A stretch of DNA of 43,464 nucleotides. Origin: Enterococcus alishanensis. Lineage in GTDB: Bacteria > Bacillota > Bacilli > Lactobacillales > Enterococcaceae. The stretch spans positions 1-43,464 of the forward strand of contig NZ_JAHUZB010000012.1 in assembly GCF_019218635.1 (NCBI RefSeq), read 5' to 3'. The notes under the pieces are model-generated. The model was given only the letters and a program-made list of their open reading frames with translations, had not been told where the DNA came from and made no database searches. Below, in pieces: positions 19,166 through 27,462 of the stretch (its first letter is position 1; every line of letters starts with the position of its first letter). The position numbers and the translations under genes are program-made.

Positions 19166-19200
19166 AAAAAGTACTTTTCCCTTGGAAAAGTACTTTTTTT
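19164..19200. terminator. Bidirectional terminator
   Basis: AAAAAAAGTACTTTTCC, CTT loop, GGAAAAGTACTTTTTTT: a perfect 17-bp stem ending in T-runs on both strands. It serves the small gene and the converging phosphodiesterase gene. Confidence 0.95.
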
Positions 19201-20722
19201 AATAGAGACGCAAGAAAAACGCAGCGAAATTTTGAAGGGTGGCTTGGCTTTTTAGTTTGGATAGATCGTCAGTCAGTAAGCCGTTAATGGCTAAACTTTT
19301 TAATTGAGAAGCTTCTTTTTTTGTATGCAATGTCCAAATTAAAATATCTTTGTTTTGATTTTTTAAAGCTTGAATTATATAAGGATTAGCCGTTCGCTGT
19401 TCGATATTGATAAAATCCAAATTGTTTTTTGGTACGCCGAGAAAATCAAAAGGTAAAATATAGCCAACTTGATTATCAAAAAAGTATTTTTTTGTTTCTT
19501 CAGAAACTTTAAGGCTCATACTTTGTAAAAAATGATTAGACAATTGCTCTTTAAATGGAAGTAGCGCTGAAACAATTGTTTCTTGTGTTTTTGTTGAAGG
19601 TTTTAATTCAATCAGCAGTTTTTGTTCTAATTGATTGGCCTGAACTAAATAATCAGAAAATAGACTAATTTTATCAGTATAATTGTTTTCTTTTAATGTT
19701 AATTGTTGAATTTCTGGCCAAGTTAGTTGATCTACGTTGAGATCTCTTCCTGTTAATTTTTTTAAATTTGGGTCATGGACGACTACTAATTGGTGATCTG
19801 AAGTTTCTTGAAGATCAATTTCGACGAGATCAGGTTGCCACTGGAGATTTGTATCAGTTAATCCGGTAATTGTATTTTGAATGGCATTCTTTTGACTTAT
19901 ACCGCGATGAGAAATACTATAAGGCTGATTGTTAGGCTGAAAAGCAGTTAAATCGCTATGATAATTTAAAATAGTGATAGCGATTAAGCCTAGCACACTC
20001 AACAATAACCAATGACAATCAAAAACGTCATTTACAATTAGTTTTTGCTGATTTAATAATTTAACAATCAAGAGAGCAAAAAGAACGTTGCCGATTAATG
20101 CATAAATTAGTAAAGCAAATATTAGTGAGTACTGGTGACTGAAAAGTGTTAACAATTGTTCTCCAAGTTTTATCCGCACTAACCAAATGATAGCTGTCAG
20201 CAATAGCATTAATCCACCAAAAAGAATTTCCTTCGGCCAAGGCTTTTGAGAAAATTTCCAACTATTGATCAAACCTCTGATTATAGTATCACCATGAGTT
20301 AAATTTGACGGAAAAAAAATAAATCGAGTAGTAAGATATAAGATAATTAAGTAGATAATAATGACAATCGGAATGATTTGCCATCTTTTAGCAAATACAG
20401 TAGACAGTATATTTGCAGGCAAAGAGAATCGCGCCAATAAAAGTTGATAAAACTGGGCAAATAATAAAGGAGACCAAATAAATATTAGTCCGGAAGAAGC
20501 CAGCCAGCCTTTGAAAAAATTCAAGTTGCAGGTCGGCTTTTTTGTCTCTATCATTAAGAGTATTAGTCCATAGATACTCATAAGTAAAACAAATAAAAGC
20601 AAACTACCTAATAAAGGTAGCTTAGTATTTTTTAAAATAAAAAAAAGCACTAGATTGACGAAAGGTAGAAAACTAGCGAATAATAGAAATATTTTAAAAT
20701 TATTTAATTTAGTAGAAAACAT
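19199..20722 (-). CDS. Membrane-anchored glycerophosphodiester phosphodiesterase
   Basis: 507 residues. The first 250 or so hold about seven hydrophobic segments (about 12-30, 38-57, 75-95, 115-135, 168-183, 198-222, 238-252). They are followed by a GDPD catalytic domain with SHRGISQKNAIQNT (H272, R273), VEIDLQ (E301, D303), VVVHDP (H316) and later LIELKPS. The order matches the membrane GDPD group (GlpQ/UgpQ fold fused to a multi-span region). Activity is hydrolysis of glycerophosphodiesters to glycerol 3-phosphate and alcohol; lipid headgroups or lipoteichoic acid turnover are possible substrates. The membrane part places the active site on one face, not determined here. The stop lies in the shared terminator. 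Confidence 0.88.
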   Translation of the reverse strand: MFSTKLNNFKIFLLFASFLPFVNLVLFFILKNTKLPLLGSLLLFVLLMSIYGLILLMIETKKPTCNLNFFKGWLASSGLIFIWSPLLFAQFYQLLLARFSLPANILSTVFAKRWQIIPIVIIIYLIILYLTTRFIFFPSNLTHGDTIIRGLINSWKFSQKPWPKEILFGGLMLLLTAIIWLVRIKLGEQLLTLFSHQYSLIFALLIYALIGNVLFALLIVKLLNQQKLIVNDVFDCHWLLLSVLGLIAITILNYHSDLTAFQPNNQPYSISHRGISQKNAIQNTITGLTDTNLQWQPDLVEIDLQETSDHQLVVVHDPNLKKLTGRDLNVDQLTWPEIQQLTLKENNYTDKISLFSDYLVQANQLEQKLLIELKPSTKTQETIVSALLPFKEQLSNHFLQSMSLKVSEETKKYFFDNQVGYILPFDFLGVPKNNLDFINIEQRTANPYIIQALKNQNKDILIWTLHTKKEASQLKSLAINGLLTDDLSKLKSQATLQNFAAFFLRLY

Positions 20723-20739
20723 TTAACCAACAACCTTTA

Positions 20740-20773
20740 CCTAAAAATAAAACCCACTATTGATTAGTGGGTT
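20740..20773 (-). terminator. Terminator of the TVP38-type gene
   Basis: Leftward AACCCACTA, 5-nt loop, TAGTGGGTT (plus-strand 20765-20773 and 20751-20759) then TTATTTTT. The stem contains the stop codon of the gene it ends. Confidence 0.85.
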
Positions 20774-21363
20774 AGTAATTGTGACAGTAATTGACCGCCT
20801 TGTAATAGAGCTAAACTATACAAGAAAATTGAAGCAGGTTTAGCTAATAGAATAATCGCTGTATATTTTTTGAAAGACATATTTGTTAAACTAGCCATCA
20901 AACATAAAGCATCATCTGGTGCAACTGGTAAAAAAATCGCGATGGCAAATATCTTTTCAAAACGAGATTCATTATCCAACATGTGACTATATTTATCAAA
21001 TATCTTTTCACTGACTAAATGTTCGATCAAAGGTTTTCCATAATGCCGACCTAAGGCAAAAAGGATTAATGAGCCTATACAAATACCGACATAATTATAA
21101 ACAAATCCCCAATAGGGACCGAAGATAATGACTCCAGCAGCTAAACTTATACCCCCTGGAATAATCGGGATGACGACTTGAATAATTTGAATCAAGACAA
21201 ACACGAGAGGACCAACAATTGCTGATTGACCAACTAATTGTTGTAAAGCATTCATATCTTTAAAGACACCTAATTGATAAAAGTAAATTGCCAAACTAAT
21301 GGTCACGGCAATTCCCATCAATGAGATAATATTTAATAATTTTCTAGATTGTGCAATGCTCAT
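20764..21363 (-). CDS. TVP38/TMEM64 (DedA-like, VTT domain) membrane protein
   Basis: 199 residues with about five hydrophobic segments. The VTT-domain signature is present: IPGGISLAAGVIIFGPYWGFVYNYVGICIGSLILFALGR, here noted as the segment around residues 69-106, with the conserved glycines. A second half-motif follows in AIAIFLPVAPDDALCLMASLTNMSF. Proteins of this superfamily are linked to lipid flipping and membrane homeostasis. The ATG at 21363 has GGAG 8 bp upstream. It is divergent from mntH and shares a 160-bp control region containing a palindrome. Confidence 0.85.
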   Translation of the reverse strand: MSIAQSRKLLNIISLMGIAVTISLAIYFYQLGVFKDMNALQQLVGQSAIVGPLVFVLIQIIQVVIPIIPGGISLAAGVIIFGPYWGFVYNYVGICIGSLILFALGRHYGKPLIEHLVSEKIFDKYSHMLDNESRFEKIFAIAIFLPVAPDDALCLMASLTNMSFKKYTAIILLAKPASIFLYSLALLQGGQLLSQLLTH

Positions 21364-21419
21364 TTCTTCATCTCCTTTGTGCTACATTTGCAGTATAAAG
21401 GATTATTGTGTAATTTGTA

Positions 21420-21435
21420 TAGGACTTAAGACCTA
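21420..21435. promoter_or_regulatory. Near-perfect palindrome between divergent TVP38 gene and mntH
   Basis: TAGG-A-CTTAAG-A-CCTA: 16 bp with two-fold symmetry except at one mirrored position. Metal-responsive DtxR/MntR operators in Gram-positives often contain TTAGG...CCTAA half-sites, so a manganese-dependent regulator is plausible but unproven. It lies upstream of the mntH promoter and close to the likely -35 of the divergent gene. Confidence 0.45.
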
Positions 21436-21466
21436 AATTACGCAAATCATGAACTTTTTTAAATAT

Positions 21467-21495
21467 TTTACAGTTTTTTTAACTTAAGCTATGCT
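21467..21495 (+). promoter_or_regulatory. mntH promoter
   Basis: -35 TTTACA (21467-21472), 17-bp spacer, -10 TATGCT (21490-21495), 28 bp before the TTG start. Confidence 0.6.
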
Positions 21496-21523
21496 TAAAG
21501 AAAAACAATAAGGGGAAATACCT

Positions 21524-22867
21524 TTGACTAAAAAGAAAAATCTGATACATGAGTCTGACGGCGTCAGTTTAGAAGAAATAAATGGAACAGTTGTTGTTCC
21601 GAAAGATGCTAGCTTTTGGCGGAAACTGCTGCTTTACAGTGGACCTGGTGCTTTAGTTGCAGTGGGTTATATGGATCCAGGTAATTGGATTACATCGATA
21701 GCAGGTGGAGCATCTTATAAATATAGTCTGTTGTCAATTGTTTTAATTTCTAGCTTGGTTGCGATGCTCTTACAGAGTATGGCGGCTAAATTAGGCATTG
21801 TAACTGGAAAAGATTTGGCGCAAATGACCCGTACGAAAACTGGGAAAGCTTTAGGTTTTTCGTTGTGGGTTGTAAATGAGATGGCCATTATGGCAACAGA
21901 TATTGCTGAAGTCATTGGTGGGGCAATCGCCTTACAATTATTATTTGGTTTACCATTGATTGTTGGGGTATTGATCACTACTTTAGATGTTTTACTATTG
22001 CTACTTTTAACTAAATTGGGATTTCGTAAGATTGAAGCAATTGTAGCAACTTTGATTTTTGTCATTTTTTGTGTTTTTGGTTATGAAGTTGCCGTGGCTG
22101 ATCCTCATTGGGGAGAAGTGATTCGCGGTTTTATTCCTACAACTAAAATTGCGACGGATCGCTCGATGCTTTTATTAGCGCTCGGTATTGTCGGTGCAAC
22201 GGTAATGCCTCACAACTTGTATTTGCATTCGTCAATCTCTCAATCACGAGATTTTGATCGAGATAATCCAAGAGAAATGAAAGAAGCAGTCAGATTTACT
22301 ACCTGGGATTCTAATATTCAATTGACGGTCGCATTTATCGTTAACTGTCTACTATTAATTTTAGGTGGTGCTTTATTTTATGGCACGAATTCAGATTTAG
22401 GGAAATTTGTTGATCTATATGATGCTCTACAAAATCCAGCAGTCGTGGGAAGCATTGCCAGTCCGTTGCTAAGTACTTTATTTGCTGTCGCATTATTGGC
22501 CTCAGGACAGAATTCAACCATTACTGGTACATTGTCTGGTCAAATTGTCATGGAAGGTTTTATTCGTTTGAAAATTCCTTTATGGATGCGGCGTGTTGTC
22601 ACAAGACTTTTAGCAATCATTCCAGTAATCATTTGCGTCATTCTGTATGGTGGAAATGAAGAGGCGGTTGAGAATTTGCTGTTATATACACAAGTGTTTT
22701 TAAGTATCGCTTTACCTGTTTCAATTATTCCGCTAACCATTTTTACTAGTGACAAAAAAGTAATGGGAGAGTTTGCAAATCCAAATTGGGAAAAATATCT
22801 TGCTTGGTTTATTACGATAGTATTAACAATTTTGAATTTATTTTTGATTTATAGTACTTTAAGCTAA
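21524..22867 (+). CDS. mntH: Nramp-family divalent metal (Mn2+/Fe2+) transporter
   Basis: A 447-residue proton-coupled metal importer with about 11 transmembrane helices. The two metal-site motifs are seen: DPGNW in helix 1 ([14 protein letters not shown]) and [10 protein letters not shown] in helix 6. The region [20 protein letters not shown] is also typical. The start is TTG with AGGGGAAA 5 bp upstream. The next gene, a universal stress protein, follows after 16 bp, so both are probably one operon. A palindrome upstream may bind a metal sensor. Confidence 0.94.
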   Translation: MTKKKNLIHESDGVSLEEINGTVVVPKDASFWRKLLLYSGPGALVAVGYMDPGNWITSIAGGASYKYSLLSIVLISSLVAMLLQSMAAKLGIVTGKDLAQMTRTKTGKALGFSLWVVNEMAIMATDIAEVIGGAIALQLLFGLPLIVGVLITTLDVLLLLLLTKLGFRKIEAIVATLIFVIFCVFGYEVAVADPHWGEVIRGFIPTTKIATDRSMLLLALGIVGATVMPHNLYLHSSISQSRDFDRDNPREMKEAVRFTTWDSNIQLTVAFIVNCLLLILGGALFYGTNSDLGKFVDLYDALQNPAVVGSIASPLLSTLFAVALLASGQNSTITGTLSGQIVMEGFIRLKIPLWMRRVVTRLLAIIPVIICVILYGGNEEAVENLLLYTQVFLSIALPVSIIPLTIFTSDKKVMGEFANPNWEKYLAWFITIVLTILNLFLIYSTLS

Positions 22868-22883
22868 AGAAAGAAGGCATAAA

Positions 22884-23297
22884 ATGTTTGAGAAAATATT
22901 GGTCGCAGTAGATGATTCAGAAGATTCACTAAAAGCATTTGATTATGCAGTTGATCTGGCCAGCCGATTAGGTTCAAAAATAGCGGTGGCAACGATATTT
23001 GAAATTAATCGATTGAATGTTTATGAATATTTGCAGCCAGAGAATTTACGGCAAAAAAAAGAAAAAGTGGTAAATATATCCGAAGATTATATGAAAAAGG
23101 CTGAAAAAGCAGGTATTACTGTCGAAAAGGCTTACGTGGATGAAGGCGATCCAGCTCATGTGATTGTAGAAGAAATCATTCCCATTTTTCAACCGGATCT
23201 ACTAGTTTGTGGTGCCTCTAAGAAAAAAAGTTTTATTCGTTCTGAAGCAAATGAGATGGCTCGCATGGCAGAATGTTCAGTATTGATTGTAAAATAA
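22884..23297 (+). CDS. Universal stress protein (UspA family)
   Basis: A 137-residue single Usp domain. The N-terminus is MFEKILVAVDDSEDSLKAFDYAV and the C-terminus ends in the typical CSVLIVK strand. The G-2x-G-9x-G(S/T) nucleotide motif of ATP-binding Usp proteins is not intact here (CGASKKKSFIRSEANEMA), so it may not bind ATP in the usual way. Cotranscription with mntH suggests a part in metal or oxidative stress, by context only. Confidence 0.87.
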   Translation: MFEKILVAVDDSEDSLKAFDYAVDLASRLGSKIAVATIFEINRLNVYEYLQPENLRQKKEKVVNISEDYMKKAEKAGITVEKAYVDEGDPAHVIVEEIIPIFQPDLLVCGASKKKSFIRSEANEMARMAECSVLIVK

Positions 23298-23298
23298 G

Positions 23299-23344
23299 AA
23301 GACGTTAGCTGGACTCAATGTCTCGCTAACGTCTTGTTTTTTTT
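23299..23344. terminator. Terminator after usp
   Basis: AAGACGTTAGC (23299-23309) pairs perfectly with GCTAACGTCTT (23325-23335), then G and eight T. The converging exporter gene ends inside it. Confidence 0.92.
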
Positions 23345-23784
23345 AGTAGATTTTGTCGTGTTCGTTTTAAAATTCCTTCAACTAAATTAGTGAACATAAA
23401 TCCTAGAGCAATAGCTCCTGCCGTAACTAAGACCACTACAATATTTTCCATCGCCGCGGTAAAATTCTGATTCATCATTTGTCGAACCGCCATATAAGCT
23501 GGGCCACCAGGTACTAAAGGAACCAAACTAGGTACGTTAAAAATAATTACTGGCATAGACATACGGCGTGAAAAGAAAATACTGATTAGACCAATTACTG
23601 TCGCAGCGCAAAAATTAGCAATTCCAGCATTTTGATTAAAATACGTTTCTAATCCCCAGAAAGTCATCCAACCACATGCCCCTGTAAGACCAGTCGTTAA
23701 AAATGCACGGCGAGGAATATTAGTTAATACACCAAAAGTTATCGTGCTAATCATACTAAAGAAAAAATTGATAAGTATAGTCAA
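23326..23784 (-). CDS. Threonine/serine exporter, small subunit (ThrE C-terminal half, YjjB-like)
   Basis: A 152-residue membrane protein with four or five spans, matching the DUF3815/ThrE_2 half of the ThrE exporter. Features are RRAFLTTGLTGACGWMTFW and FNVPSLVPLVPGGPAY, the latter a family signature with LVPG. The start is TTG at 23784 with AAGGAGG 7 bp upstream. It lies 12 bp downstream of its partner gene. In this split form both halves together should make one exporter of threonine, serine or related solutes. Confidence 0.88.
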   Translation of the reverse strand: MTILINFFFSMISTITFGVLTNIPRRAFLTTGLTGACGWMTFWGLETYFNQNAGIANFCAATVIGLISIFFSRRMSMPVIIFNVPSLVPLVPGGPAYMAVRQMMNQNFTAAMENIVVVLVTAGAIALGFMFTNLVEGILKRTRQNLLKKTRR

Positions 23785-23796
23785 AAAGTTTCCTCC

Positions 23797-24549
23797 TTAA
23801 AAAAAATGAAAAGCAACAATAATTCCGCCGCCAATGGCTCCTGCAACAAAGAGCGCTTCCGTAGCGCGAGCAATTCCGCTAATTAAATGACCAGCCATAA
23901 TATCTCTAAAAGAATTGGTAATTGCTAATCCAGGAACCAGAGGCATGATAGAGCCAATAATAATACTGTTCACATTCAGTGCCCAACCTAGTAAAACAAA
24001 AATATTTGCTAGCGCACCGATAATTAGTGCGGCAAAAAAATCATTGAAAAAATACATATGTAATTTTTTTCCGAAGAAATTATGAACAGTAAAACCCAGT
24101 GCACCAATGATAAAAGTTGGAATAAAATCTCGCCAGTCTCCCTGTAAAATAATCATTAAAGTACAACTGACAATCCCTGCTGCAATCACATTCCACCAAT
24201 AAGGAAAATCCGCTGTATTATCATCTACAAAATCTAATGCATAATATAAATCTCGTAAAGAAATTTCTCCAGATGCAAACAAGCGTGAACCACGATTGAC
24301 CGCTGCAACTTTTTCTAGATTAATTGATTGGCGAGTAATCTCAATTAATTGACTTTTTTCTTCAGACGGTGATCCTACAAACAAACCTGTTGCAGTCACA
24401 TATGTTTGAATATCCTGAAGTCCAGCGTTTCTTGCAATTCGTTTCATTGTATCTTCCACGCGATACACTTCTGAACCAGACTCCATCATTATTTTTCCAG
24501 CCCTTAAGCAAGTACTTAAAATTAGTTGTGTGTAGCTACTTTGCTCCAT
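23797..24549 (-). CDS. Threonine/serine exporter, large subunit (ThrE N-terminal half, YjjP-like)
   Basis: 250 residues, DUF1212/ThrE family. A soluble N-terminal part of about 110 residues contains GSEVYRVEDTMKRIA and VTATGLF, both typical, and is followed by about five membrane spans. The loop SIMPLVPGLAITNSFRDI matches the LVPG motif of the smaller subunit. It pairs with the downstream gene. No promoter of high quality is seen before it; a TTGAAA-16-TATAAA arrangement on the minus strand within 24745-24775 is possible. Confidence 0.88.
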   Translation of the reverse strand: MEQSSYTQLILSTCLRAGKIMMESGSEVYRVEDTMKRIARNAGLQDIQTYVTATGLFVGSPSEEKSQLIEITRQSINLEKVAAVNRGSRLFASGEISLRDLYYALDFVDDNTADFPYWWNVIAAGIVSCTLMIILQGDWRDFIPTFIIGALGFTVHNFFGKKLHMYFFNDFFAALIIGALANIFVLLGWALNVNSIIIGSIMPLVPGLAITNSFRDIMAGHLISGIARATEALFVAGAIGGGIIVAFHFF

Positions 24550-24861
24550 TATTTCACCGCCTTATTCCAATAGTAGGGAAAAATTTGAGTTTAGGCAAGA
24601 AAAGTTTTTCTAGTGAGATAAAAATTTGAAAGATAGTGGAATAAAGTAACATGAAATAGTAAAAAAATACATTCATTCTCAATCACTCAGAAAACGACCA
24701 AATAGAAGAAAGCATAACGCCTACATCTCTGGTTGAAATTATATAAGATTATTTATAAAGATTATAAAAACGATTTCAATAGCTATTTTACAGAAAACAC
24801 TCAAGTTAGAATCTATTTAATAAGAAATTTTACATTTTTTGAATAACATTTAAGATAGGGG
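24550..24861. other. AT-rich intergenic region between exporter operon and TetR gene
   Basis: About 310 bp without an open frame of note. A weak minus-strand promoter-like pair and a degenerate cre-like stretch (TTGAAATCGTTTTTA on the minus strand, around 24762-24776) are all I can point to. No RNA structure is recognised. Confidence 0.4.
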
Positions 24862-24891
24862 TTGCCAAACTAAATACTTTGAGTTTAAAAT
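24862..24891 (+). promoter_or_regulatory. Promoter of the TetR-family gene
   Basis: -35 TTGCCA (24862-24867) and -10 TTAAAA or TAAAAT (24885-24891) at 17-18 bp. A strong GGAGG ribosome site follows at 24921-24925. Confidence 0.6.
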
Positions 24892-24933
24892 AAAATTACA
24901 AGAAAAATAATAACACCTCAGGAGGAAACGTTG

Positions 24934-25506
24934 ATGAGAAGAAAAGTGTACACAAAAGATCAGATTTTGAAGGCCGCTTATGAAGTTGTTGAAGGAGAAG
25001 GCTTTTCTGGATTCACCGCCCGAAATATTGCTAAAAAAATGGGAATCAGTACACAGCCAATCTATTTGGAATTTAAAAATATGGGTGATTTAAAAAATAC
25101 TTTATTAGATGAGATTTGTAACCATCTATATTACGATGTTTTTCCAGAGGTACGGACTGGAGATACGATTATTGATTTAGGCTTAAATTATGTTTACTTT
25201 GCCAAAGAGCAAAATAATTTATACAACGCTCTTTACGTACAAGAATACGGTGGTGGGAAAAAGATGCATGATTTTTCTTACAAGTATTTCCGACAATTGG
25301 TTAGTGAGCACCCTAAATATAGTAAGTTAGATGAAAATCATATCAATGCTTTACATGTAGGTAGTTGGATTACGGTTACTGGGATTGCAACATTGATGTC
25401 TTCAGGAATCATTTCGCCAACACAAGATGAGATTGTTCACTTGTTGAACCGTGCCATCGAAAATGTTTTAGAAAAAGAAGATACATCAGTCTTAGATTCT
25501 TTATAA
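24934..25506 (+). CDS. TetR/AcrR-family transcriptional regulator
   Basis: 190 residues. The N-terminal TetR helix-turn-helix reads YTKDQILKAAYEVVEGEG then FTARNIAKKMGISTQPIY and LEFKNMGDL (about 6-60), all typical. The C-terminal ligand domain is helical and unassigned. The ATG at 24934 is chosen over a TTG one codon earlier because of spacing (8 bp) from GGAGG. Neighbours are the divergently oriented ThrE operon and a tRNA gene; whether it controls the exporter is not shown by the sequence. Confidence 0.88.
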   Translation: MRRKVYTKDQILKAAYEVVEGEGFSGFTARNIAKKMGISTQPIYLEFKNMGDLKNTLLDEICNHLYYDVFPEVRTGDTIIDLGLNYVYFAKEQNNLYNALYVQEYGGGKKMHDFSYKYFRQLVSEHPKYSKLDENHINALHVGSWITVTGIATLMSSGIISPTQDEIVHLLNRAIENVLEKEDTSVLDSL

Positions 25507-25509
25507 TTC

Positions 25510-25537
25510 TTGACATTTACTTTCAAAGAGGTAAGAT
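25510..25537 (+). promoter_or_regulatory. tRNA-Ser promoter
   Basis: A perfect -35 TTGACA (25510-25515) with -10 TAAGAT (25532-25537) at 16 bp. The tRNA starts 9 bp further. Confidence 0.8.
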
Positions 25538-25546
25538 AATTTGTGC

Positions 25547-25634
25547 GGAAGGTTGGCAGAGTGGTAATGCAACGGACTCGAAATCCGTCGAACCGGTTCA
25601 TCCCGGCGCGCAGGTTCAAATCCTGTACCTTCCT
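25547..25634 (+). tRNA. tRNA-Ser (anticodon CGA)
   Basis: A type II tRNA of 88 nt. The acceptor stem is GGAAGGT / ACCTTCC, the anticodon loop CTCGAAA gives anticodon CGA (reads UCG), a long variable arm CGAACCGG...CCGGCGCG follows, and the T arm is CAGGTTCAAATCCTG. CCA is not encoded. Its 3' end is repeated 2.5 kb downstream, so it appears to have been an integration site. Confidence 0.96.
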
Positions 25635-25639
25635 TATAT
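25626..25639 (+). repeat. Putative attachment-site repeat, left copy (tRNA-Ser 3' end)
   Basis: TACCTTCCTTATAT, the last bases of the tRNA acceptor and the first after it, recurs exactly at 28122-28135. A tRNA 3' end duplicated at the far end of a block of foreign-looking genes is the usual trace of integration by a tyrosine recombinase. Confidence 0.6.
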
Positions 25640-25653
25640 ATCTTACAAATAAT

Positions 25654-25704
25654 GCTAGAAACATTGATACAGAGCAATTCTGTTAATGTTTCTAGCTTTT
25701 TTTT
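25654..25704 (+). terminator. Terminator of tRNA-Ser
   Basis: GCTAGAAACATT (25654-25665) pairs with AATGTTTCTAGC (25685-25696), with a nested ACAGA/TCTGT, then eight T. Confidence 0.92.
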
Positions 25705-25909
25705 GTAATTGACTAACTTTCGAGATAATTCACTAGTTCATTCACGTTTTTACGATTTTTTTGTTATATCCAACAGTTATAAGTAGTCTGAATTTCTCGC
25801 TTGGTAACTTTTCGACAGTTTCTTTTTCAATTGCCATTTGTATCAATTCTTTCAATTTGATAAAATAGGCATAATTAAATAAGCTTATTCCTTAGGTTAA
25901 TTTATTCTG

Positions 25910-25948
25910 CACAATCTGACTCTTGGAGGGGTGGGATTGTGTTTTTTT
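25910..25948 (+). terminator. Rightward terminator-like hairpin
   Basis: CACAATC (25910-25916) and GATTGTG (25935-25941) with an 18-nt loop and seven T. It points rightward, while the neighbouring lipoprotein gene is leftward, so it may have ended a gene now lost. The 25705-25909 stretch before it holds no intact gene. Confidence 0.5.
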
Positions 25949-26957
25949 ATTGCAGATCTATAGTTGCATCATATTCATGATAAGCATTATCATCATTAAA
26001 ATCATCAGTATCATAACTGCTATTAAATTTTAACCGTATTTGGTTAATATCAGTAACGTTTTCTAGGTTTCTTAGTGGAAATGAAGCATAGCCATTAACT
26101 TTACTACCACTAAACAAATCTCCAGCGAACGATTTCATGTGGTAACTGCCTTCAGTTTGTTCACCTGTATTTGTATTTAAAGTTGCATATTCCGGAAAAA
26201 TGCCAACATCTCTTGAAGTATTATCAATGTTAAAGTGAACCATGATAAATGCTGGGTATTCTTCATCAGAGTAATCTTTGAAGTCTTCAACTTTTAGTAT
26301 ACTTACTTCATCAATTGAGACGTTAACCCCAGACCAAGAACTATCCGACCAATTAGTGGCGTAATCTTTTTGATCAATAATTTTTGTTTTTTCTGCACCA
26401 TTATTAGTAGCTAAATAACTAAATTTCTTATTATTTTTTAAGAGTGAATTATCTTTTTTCTCAGATTTTGATGATGAATCAGATTCATCGTTACTTTCCT
26501 TTTTATTTTGTTTATTTTTTTCAATTGGTTTTAATACCATCTTCTCACTTTCTGAAGAATCACTTATTTTTTCAGGTGTTAGGATAATATTTTTCCCTTC
26601 ACTCCCAACCAAGTATGTTTCATCTTCTGAGTTATCTTTATCGTCGCTCTTCCATGTCAGCTTGTTTTTATCTAAAGTATACTCATATTTAAAATTCATT
26701 TCATCGATAATACTTTTAGCAAATTCTTCTCCAATTGATTCCATTTCACTTTTAGCTGAAGATTCCATGTTATTTGAATCAATTGAAAATGTTATAACAT
26801 GATCAGAAAAGCTAAGGATCATTGATGGATAATCACTTTTCTCAGATTCTACAATCCAATCATTTGCTTTTAAATCTGCTGTTGATATGTTCCTTCCGCA
26901 AGCCGCTAAACTAAATACTGCAATGAGCGTTAAAATACTACCAATAATTTTTTTCAT
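25947..26957 (-). CDS. Lipoprotein with C-terminal DUF4352-like domain
   Basis: 336 residues from the ATG at 26957, which has AAAGGAG 6-7 bp upstream; a start seven codons earlier is less likely. The signal peptide MKKIIGSILTLIAVFSLAAC carries a lipobox LAAC, so the mature protein is lipid-anchored at the outer membrane face. A first globular part (about 25-145) looks like a secreted small-domain of the kind found in such lipoproteins (WIVESEKSDYPSMILSFSD). A low-complexity Lys/Ser/Glu/Asp linker (about 145-175) follows, then a beta-rich domain with SIDEVSILKVEDF and YPAFIMVHFNIDNTSRDVGIFPEYATL, similar in style to DUF4352/DUF5067 immunoglobulin-like domains. It is the only intact gene in the tRNA-Ser island. 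Function unknown. Confidence 0.8.
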   Translation of the reverse strand: MKKIIGSILTLIAVFSLAACGRNISTADLKANDWIVESEKSDYPSMILSFSDHVITFSIDSNNMESSAKSEMESIGEEFAKSIIDEMNFKYEYTLDKNKLTWKSDDKDNSEDETYLVGSEGKNIILTPEKISDSSESEKMVLKPIEKNKQNKKESNDESDSSSKSEKKDNSLLKNNKKFSYLATNNGAEKTKIIDQKDYATNWSDSSWSGVNVSIDEVSILKVEDFKDYSDEEYPAFIMVHFNIDNTSRDVGIFPEYATLNTNTGEQTEGSYHMKSFAGDLFSGSKVNGYASFPLRNLENVTDINQIRLKFNSSYDTDDFNDDNAYHEYDATIDLQ

Positions 26958-26978
26958 TTCTTTCTCCTTTAGGTTCAT

Positions 26979-27262
26979 AATATTTATTTTAAAAGCCTAG
27001 TTCATACCAACAAAAACTGTGAAAGGCTTTAAAATACACTTTTTTAAAATTAAGTAAGAAAATTTTTAACACAAGGTATTAAATTGTTCTTGTAACCAAG
27101 TTAGTTAGTAAAAAGGCTACAACTAAAAGACCTAAAAACCGTTCCCCAACGTTCATTAGGCTTTATTGCATTTTTTTAACTTTGCGTTAATTTTAACATC
27201 ACGTGTTAAAAGAGTCGATGAATATTTCGATTTGCTAACTTATTTGCTTTCAAAATAAATAT
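26979..27262. other. Intergenic region with inverted repeats in the island
   Basis: About 280 bp without a gene. Visible are TTAACA-N5-TGTTAA (around 27200-27217), a possible repressor site before the broken small operon, and a weak 7-bp dyad AAAGCCT...AGGCTTT (about 26990-27033). No function is shown. Confidence 0.35.
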
Positions 27263-27276
27263 GAGGAGGCGATATT

Positions 27277-27449
27277 ATGCCGGATACAACAAATTTACGA
27301 GAGCGAATTATCAAGTTTAAAGAAGCAAACAAACTGGTTTAATTAATGTTAGTAAGTTAGAAGTATTTTCAGCTTTATCAGGTAAAAGAACTGACCCAAA
27401 GTCAAATTTAATTATTTCTATATTAAAACAAGCATTTGGCGTTAAGTGA
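27277..27449 (+). pseudogene. Small mobile-element gene with one frameshift
   Basis: ATG at 27277 with AGGAGGCGAT upstream. It reads MPDTTNLRERIIKFKEANK, then after a one-base shift near 27333 GLINVSKLEVFSALSGKR and TDPKSNLIISILKQAFGVK to a TGA at 27447. Repairing one base would give a 57-residue protein. Family not recognised. The next gene starts 13 bp later. Confidence 0.6.
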
Positions 27450-27462
27450 GGAGGATTTGTCA

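Noticed and set aside
25437-25664. Minus-strand frame across the tRNA-Ser gene
   Set aside because: Runs through a tRNA and the end of a TetR gene; not a protein gene.
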